A stretch of DNA of 36,270 nucleotides from assembly GCA_013812655.1 (NCBI GenBank), contig JACCTC010000275.1, positions 1 through 36,270 of the forward strand, written 5' to 3'. A program made the translations under genes and the position numbers. The DNA comes from Deltaproteobacteria bacterium. GTDB taxonomy: Bacteria > Myxococcota_A > Polyangia > Haliangiales > Haliangiaceae. Shown piece by piece: positions 1 through 7,027 of the stretch. How positions within the stretch are numbered: position 1 is the first letter of the stretch; the number at the start of each line of letters is the position of its first letter. The notes beneath the pieces were generated by a model. The model was given only the letters and a program-made list of their open reading frames with translations. It was not told where the DNA came from and did no database searches.

Positions 1-663
1 GCCGTCGCCTGCGCACGCGGTGACGCCGGCGCGATCACCGCGTTCGATCGTGCCTACCTCGACGTCGTCCCCAAGGCGCTCGCCGGGATGAAGCTCCCGG
101 CGGCCACCGTCGAGGACGTGCGCGCGACGGTGCGCGACAAGCTGCTGCTCGCCGACGGTGATCGGCCACCGCGCGTCGTCGAGTACGCCGGCCGCGGTCG
201 GCTCCGTGGCCTCGTCCAGGTCACCGCGACCCGCACCGCGATCGATCGGATCCGCCACGAAGCCCGCGAGGTCGAGTTGCCTGTGGGCCGCGACCTCGCC
301 GCGCCCGTCGACGTCGAGCTGTCGCTGATCAAGGCACAGTACCGGGAAGCATTCAGTGCGGGTTTCGCGCAGGCCGTCGCCGCCGCGTCGCGCCGCGATC
401 GCAACTTGCTGCGCCTGCACTTCATCGGCGGCGTCACCCTCGAGCAGCTCGCCCAGATGTACGGCGTCCACCGCGCGACGATCGTGCGCTGGCTCGCGAG
501 CGCTCGCGAGGCGGTGTTCGGCGCGACCCGCACGCACGTCGCCGAGACGATCGGCGCGCCGCCCGAGGAGCTCGACGAGATGTTCGAGCTCGTGCGGAGC
601 CGCGTCGAGCTCAGCGTCGAGCGGTTGCTGGCTTCGGTCGAGCGTTCTCATCCAGGACGGTAA
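1..663 (+). CDS. Sigma-70 family RNA polymerase sigma factor, 5'-truncated
   Basis: The frame is open from the first base of the window to a TAA at 661-663, so the N-terminus is missing and the ATG at 88 is unlikely to be the true start. About 220 residues are visible. The C-terminal half has a region-4 layout: a helix with RDRNLLRLHF, then a helix-turn-helix (LEQLAQMYGVHRATIVRW, about residues 147-164) that would contact the -35 element. The visible N-terminal part (DRAYLDVVPKAL, TATRTAIDRIRHEAR) fits the end of region 2. It resembles the myxobacterial sigma-70 subgroup often annotated as TIGR03001, recalled from memory. It would direct RNA polymerase to a specific regulon. No anti-sigma gene follows directly; any partner would lie upstream, outside the window. 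Confidence 0.75.
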   Translation, partial: AVACARGDAGAITAFDRAYLDVVPKALAGMKLPAATVEDVRATVRDKLLLADGDRPPRVVEYAGRGRLRGLVQVTATRTAIDRIRHEAREVELPVGRDLAAPVDVELSLIKAQYREAFSAGFAQAVAAASRRDRNLLRLHFIGGVTLEQLAQMYGVHRATIVRWLASAREAVFGATRTHVAETIGAPPEELDEMFELVRSRVELSVERLLASVERSHPGR

Positions 664-707
664 CGGGCGGGTCGGGCGATCGGCGCACCTTTGCGCTCCG
701 GCGAACG

Positions 708-716
708 TGTTAGGAC
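708..716 (+). promoter_or_regulatory. Candidate extended -10 (TGTTAGGAC)
   Basis: TGT at 708-710 followed by TAGGAC at 711-716 lies 9 nt before the ATG at 726. It resembles the TGnTAnnnT elements seen before other genes here but ends in C, so it is a weak match. AGGA at 712-715 could instead act as an SD for that ATG. Confidence 0.35.
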
Positions 717-725
717 GTGAGTCGC

Positions 726-2264
726 ATGCAGGCGTCGAGGCTCTCGTGGCTCGTCCAGAGACCTCGCCACGCACTGATCCTGGCGCTCGTGCTCGAGGCC
801 GTCATCATCGTGGCGAGTCACAGCGACTTCGCGGCGTCTGATCCATTGTGGTACGCGGACCTCGCGAACCTGATCGCGATCGATCCTTCGAACGTATTCG
901 CGGCGCCCTCGAACCACCCGTTCGAGATGCGGATCGGCCTCACCGTGCCGCTGGCGATGATCTATCGCGCGTTCGGCGTGTCCGTGTTCACGACCAACTT
1001 GCCATGCCTCCTGGCGGCCCTCGGTGTGATGCTCGTCGTCTACGCGGCTGCGCCGACCCCACGCGCGAAGCTGCTCGGCTTGCTGATCGTGCTCGCGTGC
1101 ACGCCGCTGCTCCGCCACGCGAGCATGCTCAACGTCGATCTTCCGGGCGCGGCGCTGATGGCGGCATCGATCCTGTTCCTGGCGTGGCGCGGTCGGCCTC
1201 GCGGGGCCGCCTGGCTCGTCGCGGCGATGGTCACGTGGTTCGCCGCGTTCCTCGTCAAGGAATCGGCGCTGTGGTGCGCCCCGGTCTGGATCTACGCGGG
1301 CGTCTCGGATCTTCGCGGCGCGGGCCTCGCGGTCACCGCTCGTCGCTTCGCCCCCGCGATCGCCGCCGGCGCGGCGCTCGCAGCCGGCTATCTCCTGCTG
1401 TGTGCCCACGTGTGGGGCGATCCGTGGGCGCGGTTCGCAGGTATCGAAGAGCTCACCGAGCGCCACGCGTGGTCGATGATCGACCGATCGAGCGCGGAGT
1501 GGATCGAGCGCCTGGTCTGGGGCACGCCGCTGATGCTGGCCCAGCTGTTTCGCGCCACGCTGATTCCCGCCGTGCTGGCCGCGTGGCTCGTGCGCGGGTC
1601 TGGCCGCATCTGGGTCGTGGCGACCGCCTCGTTCGTCGCGCTGTTCTGGTTCGGGTCGACGAGCTTTTCGTCCTACAGCCCACTGCCCCTGTCGCCGCGC
1701 ATGATGTTGCCGATTCTTCCGGGGATCCTCGTGCTCGCCACGCTGGGCGCCGATCAGATGATCGAACGTCTGCAGGGTTCGCGGTGGCGCGCCGCGATCG
1801 TCGCCGTCCTCCTCGCAGCGATCGTGATCCCCGCGGCGTTCGCGATCCGCTTCATGATCGTGCGCGTCAGACCGGAGACCACGGCCTACGCGATCGTGCG
1901 AGAGCTCGTCGAAGATCCGGACCGTCACGTCGTGCTCGTCTGCGGTGATCCACGCTGCCCGCCGATCTCGAGGTTCCACTTCGGGTTCGCGCCACCACCA
2001 AACCTCTCGATCATGTTCGGCGCAGACTTCGCAGCTGCACCGCAACCGCGCGATGTGACGGTGGTCGTGATGGTCAACCTGCGACGCGGCACGAGCTCCG
2101 ACTGGGTCGATCCCGCAGGTGTTTCAGCTGGCTACCGGGTGGAGAAGATCGAGGCGCTCGCGCTGCCCGCGCTGTTTCGCCATCGCGAGGTCAGGCTCTA
2201 CGATGCCGCAGATGGGACACGGCTGTGGGAGGCGTTGCGTGCCACCACCGGCCCGCGAACCTGA
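726..2264 (+). CDS. GT39-like polytopic membrane glycosyltransferase
   Basis: This is a 512-residue integral membrane protein with roughly ten hydrophobic segments. After the first segment (about residues 15-31) comes a non-cytoplasmic loop with SDPLWYADL (D39) and NHPFEMRIG, like the acidic loop that binds lipid-linked sugar and metal in GT-C enzymes of the GT39/ArnT/PMT group. Such enzymes transfer sugars from polyprenyl phosphates to lipids or proteins on the periplasmic face. Length and architecture fit the family; donor and acceptor cannot be read. An in-frame GTG at 717 adds three residues, but the ATG at 726 sits better relative to AGGA (712-715) or to the -10-like element. It begins 62 bp after the sigma gene and probably has its own promoter. 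Confidence 0.7.
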   Translation: MQASRLSWLVQRPRHALILALVLEAVIIVASHSDFAASDPLWYADLANLIAIDPSNVFAAPSNHPFEMRIGLTVPLAMIYRAFGVSVFTTNLPCLLAALGVMLVVYAAAPTPRAKLLGLLIVLACTPLLRHASMLNVDLPGAALMAASILFLAWRGRPRGAAWLVAAMVTWFAAFLVKESALWCAPVWIYAGVSDLRGAGLAVTARRFAPAIAAGAALAAGYLLLCAHVWGDPWARFAGIEELTERHAWSMIDRSSAEWIERLVWGTPLMLAQLFRATLIPAVLAAWLVRGSGRIWVVATASFVALFWFGSTSFSSYSPLPLSPRMMLPILPGILVLATLGADQMIERLQGSRWRAAIVAVLLAAIVIPAAFAIRFMIVRVRPETTAYAIVRELVEDPDRHVVLVCGDPRCPPISRFHFGFAPPPNLSIMFGADFAAAPQPRDVTVVVMVNLRRGTSSDWVDPAGVSAGYRVEKIEALALPALFRHREVRLYDAADGTRLWEALRATTGPRT

Positions 2265-2325
2265 GCGAACACGCCGACTTGCACGATTTCGTGCGCCGGT
2301 CGCGCGCGGCGTCCGTTCCCGGGAC

Positions 2326-3066
2326 ATGCGCAACCTGACTGTCTCAGCCCTGATCGCCGCCCTGGCGGTCACCACCCTCACTGCCCAGCGCGCCGACGCC
2401 TGCGGCAACTACAGGCCGGAGCCCCGCGTGATGCGGCTCTCGACGCACTTTTTGCCGCAAGCGACCGGCGCGAAGACCCGCTCGTTCGTGCTCTTCGGCC
2501 CGGCCGCCTCCGAGGGCCTGGCGTGGCGGCTGCTCGCGCCACGCTCGTACGACGCGACCAAGATCGCCGACGCCGCGGCGCTCGAGCAACCGGTGGCACT
2601 CACGTTGCTCGGGCCGACCGGCGCGCGCGTGGTCAAGAGCTCGCGGCAGGTCGTCCTCGCGCAGTCGTGGGAGTTCGATGGCGCCATGTCCGCGCTCGAG
2701 GTTCCGGCCCCGCGCGGCGCACGCTTCGAGATCGCGATCGAAGGTGCGCATGCCGATGCTCGCTGGATCTCGCTCGACGCCGAGACCACACGCCCCGCGG
2801 CCGCGACCTGGCTCGCCGCGACCGGCGTCAAGCTTCGCGATCCGCGCATGCTCTCGGTGCGCCGCATTCACGGCACCGACTTCGAGACCGTGTCGTTCTA
2901 TCTCGATGGCAGCCGCGGGTGGGTCACGTACCTCAAGCAGGGCGATCGCAACCACGGCCGCTTCGCCGGCGCGCCGGTCGGCGTGATCGCGAATCGCGGT
3001 GCACGCCAGCTCGTGCTCAGCCGCGGCGCCGAGAGCTACGTCGTCTATCTCGGTGCCGACGCGTGA
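2326..3066 (+). CDS. Secreted protein of unknown function
   Basis: The gene encodes 246 residues. The N-terminus (MRNLTVSALIAALAVTTLTA) is a typical Sec signal peptide, with probable cleavage near ADA-C24, predicting a periplasmic or exported product. The remainder looks beta-rich, with alternating hydrophobic residues and motifs such as FVLFGPAASEGLAWRLLAP; no catalytic signature was recognised. The frame is open further upstream to 2119, but that part overlaps the glycosyltransferase gene and lacks coding character, so the ATG directly before the signal peptide is preferred. No strong SD is visible. Its stop TGA abuts the TCA stop complement of the converging barrel gene with no base between them. 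Confidence 0.7.
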   Translation: MRNLTVSALIAALAVTTLTAQRADACGNYRPEPRVMRLSTHFLPQATGAKTRSFVLFGPAASEGLAWRLLAPRSYDATKIADAAALEQPVALTLLGPTGARVVKSSRQVVLAQSWEFDGAMSALEVPAPRGARFEIAIEGAHADARWISLDAETTRPAAATWLAATGVKLRDPRMLSVRRIHGTDFETVSFYLDGSRGWVTYLKQGDRNHGRFAGAPVGVIANRGARQLVLSRGAESYVVYLGADA

Positions 3067-4035
3067 TCACATGCCGACACGCAGGCCGATGCCGATCGAG
3101 AACCCGTCGATCTCGAGCGAGTCTCCGCCGACGTTGAAGCCGAGCGAGCCGATGACGCGCGTGGTCGGGCCCGCGGCGACGTTGCCGGTGAGGTTGAGCC
3201 CCGAGTAGTTCTCCTCGTCACCGGAGACGCCGACGGTCTGCACCATCGTCAACCCGATCGCCGCGCCGACGTTGCCCTGCTGGAAGCCAGCGGACACCGC
3301 GACATTGACGAGCGCATCGATCTCCTCGGTTACCTCGCCGGAGACCGGGAGATCGGCGCCGGCCATGCCGCCGATCCGGAGGGTGCCCGACGAGTGCACC
3401 ATGCTGCCCTGCACGCGCGCCCACGTCGTGTCGAGCCCGGCCTGCGTGAACACGTCGGTGAGCCGCGGGAAGATGTGGCCGTAGAGCAGGAACTCGGCGT
3501 CCTCGATGTCGGCGGTGTTCAGCGAGATGCCGCCGCGCAGCAGGACGTCGGTCTGCGGGCTCGAGCGCATCGCGTAGAGCGCGCCGACCTCGAGGTTGCC
3601 GATGCCCTGCACGCTCTCCTCGAGACCGTCACCGGTCAGGTACGTGAACGGCAGCGAGGCATAGCCGCCCGCGCCGCCCGGCGAGATGAACTGGCCGTGC
3701 GCCTTCATCGCGAGGAACGTGATGCCGTCGGCACCGTCGATCGAGATGTAATCGGCCTGCAGATCGATCGTCGTACCGACCGCGGTCGATAACAGATTTG
3801 GCAGCACGCCCGCCGCAGCCGCCACGGTAACGACGGGCGCGACCCCCGGTGGCGCGACGGTCATCGGAGGTGCGGGTGCCGGCGCCGGCGGCGGTGGCTC
3901 GGCCGGTGGCGGCGGCTCGACGGGTGGCGGTGCGGGTTCGGGTGCGGGCGGTGGTGGCTCGGCACCCGGTTGCGCACTGGCAACACGTGTCGCGATGGCG
4001 AGGCCGAGCGTCGTGACGAGGACGATGCGTTGCAT
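3067..4035 (-). CDS. Outer-membrane beta-barrel-like protein, second of a paralogous pair
   Basis: The product has 322 residues: a signal peptide ending near VASA-Q22, a Pro/Glu/Ala-rich linker (about residues 23-66) that could cross the peptidoglycan layer, then a Gly-rich beta domain with alternating hydrophobic strands and a C-terminus ending GIGLRVGM, as expected for an outer-membrane barrel. It shares colinear motifs with the next gene upstream, including VLPNLLSTAVGTT, KAHGQFISPGGAGGY, GIGNLEVGALYAMR and DVLLRGGISL, so the two are tandem paralogues. The start has a good SD: AGGAG (complement of 4041-4045) lies 5 nt upstream and overlaps the TAG stop of the upstream gene, implying translational coupling. 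Function and any cargo are unknown. Confidence 0.75.
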   Translation of the reverse strand: MQRIVLVTTLGLAIATRVASAQPGAEPPPPAPEPAPPPVEPPPPAEPPPPAPAPAPPMTVAPPGVAPVVTVAAAAGVLPNLLSTAVGTTIDLQADYISIDGADGITFLAMKAHGQFISPGGAGGYASLPFTYLTGDGLEESVQGIGNLEVGALYAMRSSPQTDVLLRGGISLNTADIEDAEFLLYGHIFPRLTDVFTQAGLDTTWARVQGSMVHSSGTLRIGGMAGADLPVSGEVTEEIDALVNVAVSAGFQQGNVGAAIGLTMVQTVGVSGDEENYSGLNLTGNVAAGPTTRVIGSLGFNVGGDSLEIDGFSIGIGLRVGM

Positions 4036-4043
4036 GGCAGCTC

Positions 4044-5054
4044 CTAGTGGATCGCGTGACGGAAGCCGATGCCGACCGAGAACGCCTCGTTGGCTTCTTC
4101 CTCGAGGCTGAGGCCGAGCAGCACGTACATCCGGCTGTTCGGGCCGACCGAGAAGTCGAGGTTCGCATTCGCGCCGAGGAGGTTCGTGTTGTCGTCATCG
4201 GTGCCGATCGCCTGCAGCAGCACGACGCCGGCCGCGGCACCGAACTCGCCCTGCGTGAAGCCGATCGAGCCGACGAGGCTGGCGAGCGCATCGATGCCGA
4301 GCGAAAAGCCGTCCTCGCCATCGCCGCTGCTGAACGGCACGTCGAAGCCGGCCGCGGCGCCGATGACGATGCTACCTGCGGTGTGACGCACCGATGCCCC
4401 GGCGCGGCCCCACGTCGTCGAGAAGCCCGTCTGGTACGCATCGGCGAGGCGCGGCACGATGTGCGAGAACGGTCCGAAGAACGAGGCGACCTGGCCGGCG
4501 GTATCGAGCGCGAGGCCGCCGCGCAGCATGAGATCGGTCGACGGTCCCTGGCGCATCACGTAGAGGCCACCGATCTCGATGTTGCCGACACCGTTCTGGC
4601 TGTCGACGCCGCCCTCGCTGCCGCCGTCGATGCTCGCGTAGAAGCCGGGCAGCGTCAGGTAGCCGCCGTAGCCCTTCGGACTGATGTATTGACCATGCGC
4701 GCGGAACCCGAAGATCGTGATCTCGGAGAAGAACGCGTCGTCATCGGAGAAGTGCGTGTAGTCGAGGTTGAAGTCGAGCGTGCCACCGAGCGCCGTCGAC
4801 ATCAGGTTCGGCAGGACCGACTGCACGCCGGTCGAGACGGCCACCGAGGTGCCGGGCGGAGGCGGCGCGGTCGGAGCATCATCGATGGGCTGCGACGTTG
4901 GCGGCGGTGGCGGCGGCGCGGGATCGACCGGCGCGGGCGGCGCGGGGTCGGCAGGCGCAGGATCCGGCGGCGGCGCGGGATCCGGCTGCGCGAACGCGGA
5001 CGATGCAACAACGATCGACACGACGACACCCACCGCGATGCGAGACACCCTCAT
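4044..5054 (-). CDS. Outer-membrane beta-barrel-like protein, first of a paralogous pair
   Basis: The product has 336 residues: signal peptide (MRVSRIAVGVVVSIVVASSAFA), a D/P/A repeat linker (QPDPAPPPDPAPADPAPP and onward to about residue 68), then a Gly-rich barrel-like domain ending GIGFRHAIH. The start at 5054 is chosen because GGAGGA (complement of 5058-5063) lies 3 nt upstream and the signal peptide begins there; an upstream ATG at 5108 would add 18 residues before the signal peptide. A TAGGCT -10-like hexamer (complement of 5078-5083) would give a short leader of about 16 nt. The downstream paralogue starts 8 bp after this stop, so they form one operon. Acidic, probably surface-exposed loops (SDDDAFF, SGDGEDG) differ most between the two copies. 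Confidence 0.75.
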   Translation of the reverse strand: MRVSRIAVGVVVSIVVASSAFAQPDPAPPPDPAPADPAPPAPVDPAPPPPPPTSQPIDDAPTAPPPPGTSVAVSTGVQSVLPNLMSTALGGTLDFNLDYTHFSDDDAFFSEITIFGFRAHGQYISPKGYGGYLTLPGFYASIDGGSEGGVDSQNGVGNIEIGGLYVMRQGPSTDLMLRGGLALDTAGQVASFFGPFSHIVPRLADAYQTGFSTTWGRAGASVRHTAGSIVIGAAAGFDVPFSSGDGEDGFSLGIDALASLVGSIGFTQGEFGAAAGVVLLQAIGTDDDNTNLLGANANLDFSVGPNSRMYVLLGLSLEEEANEAFSVGIGFRHAIH

Positions 5055-5057
5055 GAG

Positions 5058-5083
5058 TCCTCCATGGACGAACATGCAGCCTA
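5058..5083 (-). promoter_or_regulatory. -10-like TAGGCT and SD of the barrel operon
   Basis: On the minus strand TAGGCT (5078-5083) is followed 14 nt later by GGAGGA (5058-5063) and then the ATG at 5054. This is an SD-led counterpart to the leaderless-type starts elsewhere in the window, with the same -10-like hexamer. Confidence 0.45.
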
Positions 5084-5159
5084 ACGTGCGTTGCTTCCCC
5101 CGAAGCACGACGCGCGTCGATTGCCAGATCGTACCGGTGGACGTGCCGAATCTCTAGTT

Positions 5160-6044
5160 CTACGGCGCGGCCTCTTCGATCACGACCTGCGCGGTGAGCT
5201 TCGCGGCGAGCGTCAGATAGTCGTTGTCCACGGTCGCAGGGGTGTCGCCGGCAAGGTGGCGATGCGGCGACGTGTCGCCACCGACGTACTCCTCGGTCAG
5301 CCCGACCGCTGCGAACCCGCGATCGCGAAACGCCTCGTGATCGGTGCCGCTCGTCGAGGTCGTGGCGACGGTGACACCGACGATGGCCGCCGCCGCGCGC
5401 CACTCGGTCTCGAGCTCCGGCGTGGGCAGCTCGAGCTCGAAGCGCCCGTCGCTGTCGCCATCCCACGACACCTGATCGATCGTGTGGACCGCGCGGACCG
5501 TGGCCGGGTCGACGATCGCAGCATAGGCACGCGCGCCAAACAGGCCGACCTCCTCCTGATCGAAGAACACGACGCGAACCGGCGCGGTCCGGCACGGCGT
5601 CTCGGCGAGGTAGCGGGCGACCGCGAGCACGACGGCGGTGCCGCTCGCATTGTCGTTCGCACCCGGGCTGGCAGCGACCGAGTCGAAGTGCGCGCCGACG
5701 ATGATCGTGTTCGCGGGCGGCATCACCGTCGCCGGGACCGTGGTCACCACATTTGCGCCGCCCGGATAGGCGTGGAGCTGCGGGGTCCAGCCGATCATCT
5801 GGAGCTGCTGCGACAGGTACGTCCGCGCCGCCTCGCGCTGGGTGGTCGTCGAGCGTGGTGTGCTCGCGAGCTGCGCGATCGTGCCGGTCAGGAGCGGCCG
5901 CAGCCACGGCTGCTCGAGCGCCGGCCGCGTGCATCCGGGTGGTGCGTCGGCGCGCGCGTCGCCCGTGCCCGCGTCGGTGGCGGTTCCGTCTTCGGCGGGG
6001 GCACATGCGGCCACCGCGAGCGCGCAGGCCACGAGCGGCTTCAT
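5160..6044 (-). CDS. M28 family zinc metallopeptidase, predicted lipoprotein
   Basis: The gene encodes 294 residues. A short signal with lipobox VAAC (C14) predicts a lipid-anchored envelope protein, followed by an Asp/Ala/Gly-rich spacer. The M28 fold is supported by its ordered motifs: VGAHFDS (H119, D121), GANDNASG (D131 bridging the metals), DQEEVG (E164 catalytic base, E165 ligand), TIDQVSWDGD (D190 probable ligand) and PHRHLAGD (H263 probable ligand). The full set is present, so a two-zinc aminopeptidase is expected; the substrate is unknown. Length is normal for a single-domain M28 enzyme. Its ATG overlaps the TGA of the extensin-like gene upstream (ATGA at 6041-6044), which indicates translational coupling and a shared envelope role. 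Confidence 0.88.
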   Translation of the reverse strand: MKPLVACALAVAACAPAEDGTATDAGTGDARADAPPGCTRPALEQPWLRPLLTGTIAQLASTPRSTTTQREAARTYLSQQLQMIGWTPQLHAYPGGANVVTTVPATVMPPANTIIVGAHFDSVAASPGANDNASGTAVVLAVARYLAETPCRTAPVRVVFFDQEEVGLFGARAYAAIVDPATVRAVHTIDQVSWDGDSDGRFELELPTPELETEWRAAAAIVGVTVATTSTSGTDHEAFRDRGFAAVGLTEEYVGGDTSPHRHLAGDTPATVDNDYLTLAAKLTAQVVIEEAAP

Positions 6045-6997
6045 CGCCGCGACAGCATCGGAGCGGTGTAGTCGACCGCAGCCTCGATGTGGAAATGATC
6101 GTCGTGCGAGATCGGATCGTTCTTCGGCGTGAGCACGATGCGGAACTTGCCGGTGCGGTTGATCGCCTGCTCGATGCCGAGCAGCAGCGGATCACCGAGC
6201 TGGTAGTCATCCTTGACGACGGCGACGCGCCCGTACTCGTCGACGAATGCGTTGACGTCCATCGCGATGCCGAGTGCGTGGCGCGACAGGATGTTCTTGG
6301 TGACGCCGTTCACCCGGACGTTCGTGTTGCGATAGATGCTGCCGAACCGGACCTCGCGGACGCCGAGCGCCCTGAGCTCCGGGCCGATCATCGCGAGCGT
6401 GTGCACGAAGTGACAGTCGAGCTTGTGCGGTCCCTTGCGGTAGACGCTCGTGTACAGGATTCCGCCGAGCTCCATCGACGGCACCGTGATCGGATCGACG
6501 ATGCGTCCCTCGGCGGCCGCGCGCGTCCAGGTGATGCCGAGCTCGTCGAGCTCGGACTCGCACGCCTTGCTCGCAGCGATCATCTGCTCGCTCGGCGGCC
6601 ACGCGAAGCCGCGCGGCATGTTGTCGGCGCGCGAGCTCGAGGCGACCCGCGTCGCTTTCTTGGAGCGCTGCTTCTTCGACTTCGACGCGATCTTCGCGCT
6701 CGATCGCTTCTTGGCTTTCGATGCTGACTTCGACTTCGATGCGCCTTTCAGCTTCTTCGATTTCGAGGCCGTCTTGGACTTCGACGCGGTCTTCGACTTC
6801 GACGCGGTCTTCGACTTCGACACGGTCTTCGACTTCGCGGCCGACTTCGACGTCGGCTTCGCATCGGCCGCGGCCTTCGTCGCGGGCGCCACCGCGTCGG
6901 CCTGGGCCGGGGTCGTCACCGGCTGGGCGTCGACGCGACCGACGACCAGCGCGGCCACTCCCGCGAGGACGACGGAGGCGAGGAGCGAGCGGGCCAC
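6041..6997 (-). CDS. Extensin-like / M15-fold peptidase domain protein with Lys-rich repeat
   Basis: The gene encodes 318 residues from a GTG at 6997. An in-frame GTG at 7045 would add 16 residues before the signal peptide and overlap the divergent gene, so it is disfavoured. A signal peptide (ARSLLASVVLAGVAALVVG, cleavage near VDA) leads to a Lys/Ser/Ala-rich region of about 70 residues containing KSKTAS repeats. The C-terminal domain matches extensin-like C-terminal/VanY-type proteins: KLDCHFVHTL, RFGSIYRNTNVR, SRHALGIAMDV (H240, D247) and SHDDHFHIE (H301 or H303). The H, D and HxH set is the usual zinc site of the LAS (M15) fold, so peptidoglycan cleavage or binding is likely. It is co-transcribed with the M28 lipoprotein through a 4-nt overlap. 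Confidence 0.8.
   Translation of the reverse strand: MARSLLASVVLAGVAALVVGRVDAQPVTTPAQADAVAPATKAAADAKPTSKSAAKSKTVSKSKTASKSKTASKSKTASKSKKLKGASKSKSASKAKKRSSAKIASKSKKQRSKKATRVASSSRADNMPRGFAWPPSEQMIAASKACESELDELGITWTRAAAEGRIVDPITVPSMELGGILYTSVYRKGPHKLDCHFVHTLAMIGPELRALGVREVRFGSIYRNTNVRVNGVTKNILSRHALGIAMDVNAFVDEYGRVAVVKDDYQLGDPLLLGIEQAINRTGKFRIVLTPKNDPISHDDHFHIEAAVDYTAPMLSRR
6759..6830 (-). repeat. 18-bp coding tandem repeat (KSKTAS units)
   Basis: On the plus strand, gacttcgacgcggtcttc occurs at 6777-6794 and 6795-6812, a one-base variant at 6813-6830, and a more diverged copy at 6759-6776. Read on the minus strand this encodes K-S-K-T-A-S units. The near-identical copies suggest recent expansion by slippage. 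Confidence 0.85.
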
Positions 6998-7004
6998 GAA
7001 GATG

Positions 7005-7013
7005 ACCTTAGCA
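7005..7013 (-). promoter_or_regulatory. Extended -10 (TGCTAAGGT) of the extensin-like gene
   Basis: On the minus strand TGC (7011-7013) precedes TAAGGT (7005-7010), and 7 nt later comes the GTG at 6997. Transcription starting about 7 nt after a -10 would begin at or beside the start codon, giving a leaderless mRNA. AAGG could alternatively serve as a weak SD. Confidence 0.5.
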
Positions 7014-7015
7014 GG

Positions 7016-7021
7016 TAGGCT
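7016..7021 (+). promoter_or_regulatory. -10-like TAGGCT of the giant gene
   Basis: TAGGCT ends 6 nt before the ATG at 7028, again the geometry of a leaderless start. It lies 2 bp from the extended -10 of the divergent gene, so two polymerases could hardly be bound at the same time. Confidence 0.45.
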
Positions 7022-7027
7022 CCGACG

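Noticed and set aside
2281..2294. GCACGA-TT-TCGTGC inverted repeat before the secreted protein
   Set aside because: Its arms are only 6 bp in a very GC-rich region and it lacks an adjacent promoter element, so chance is likely.
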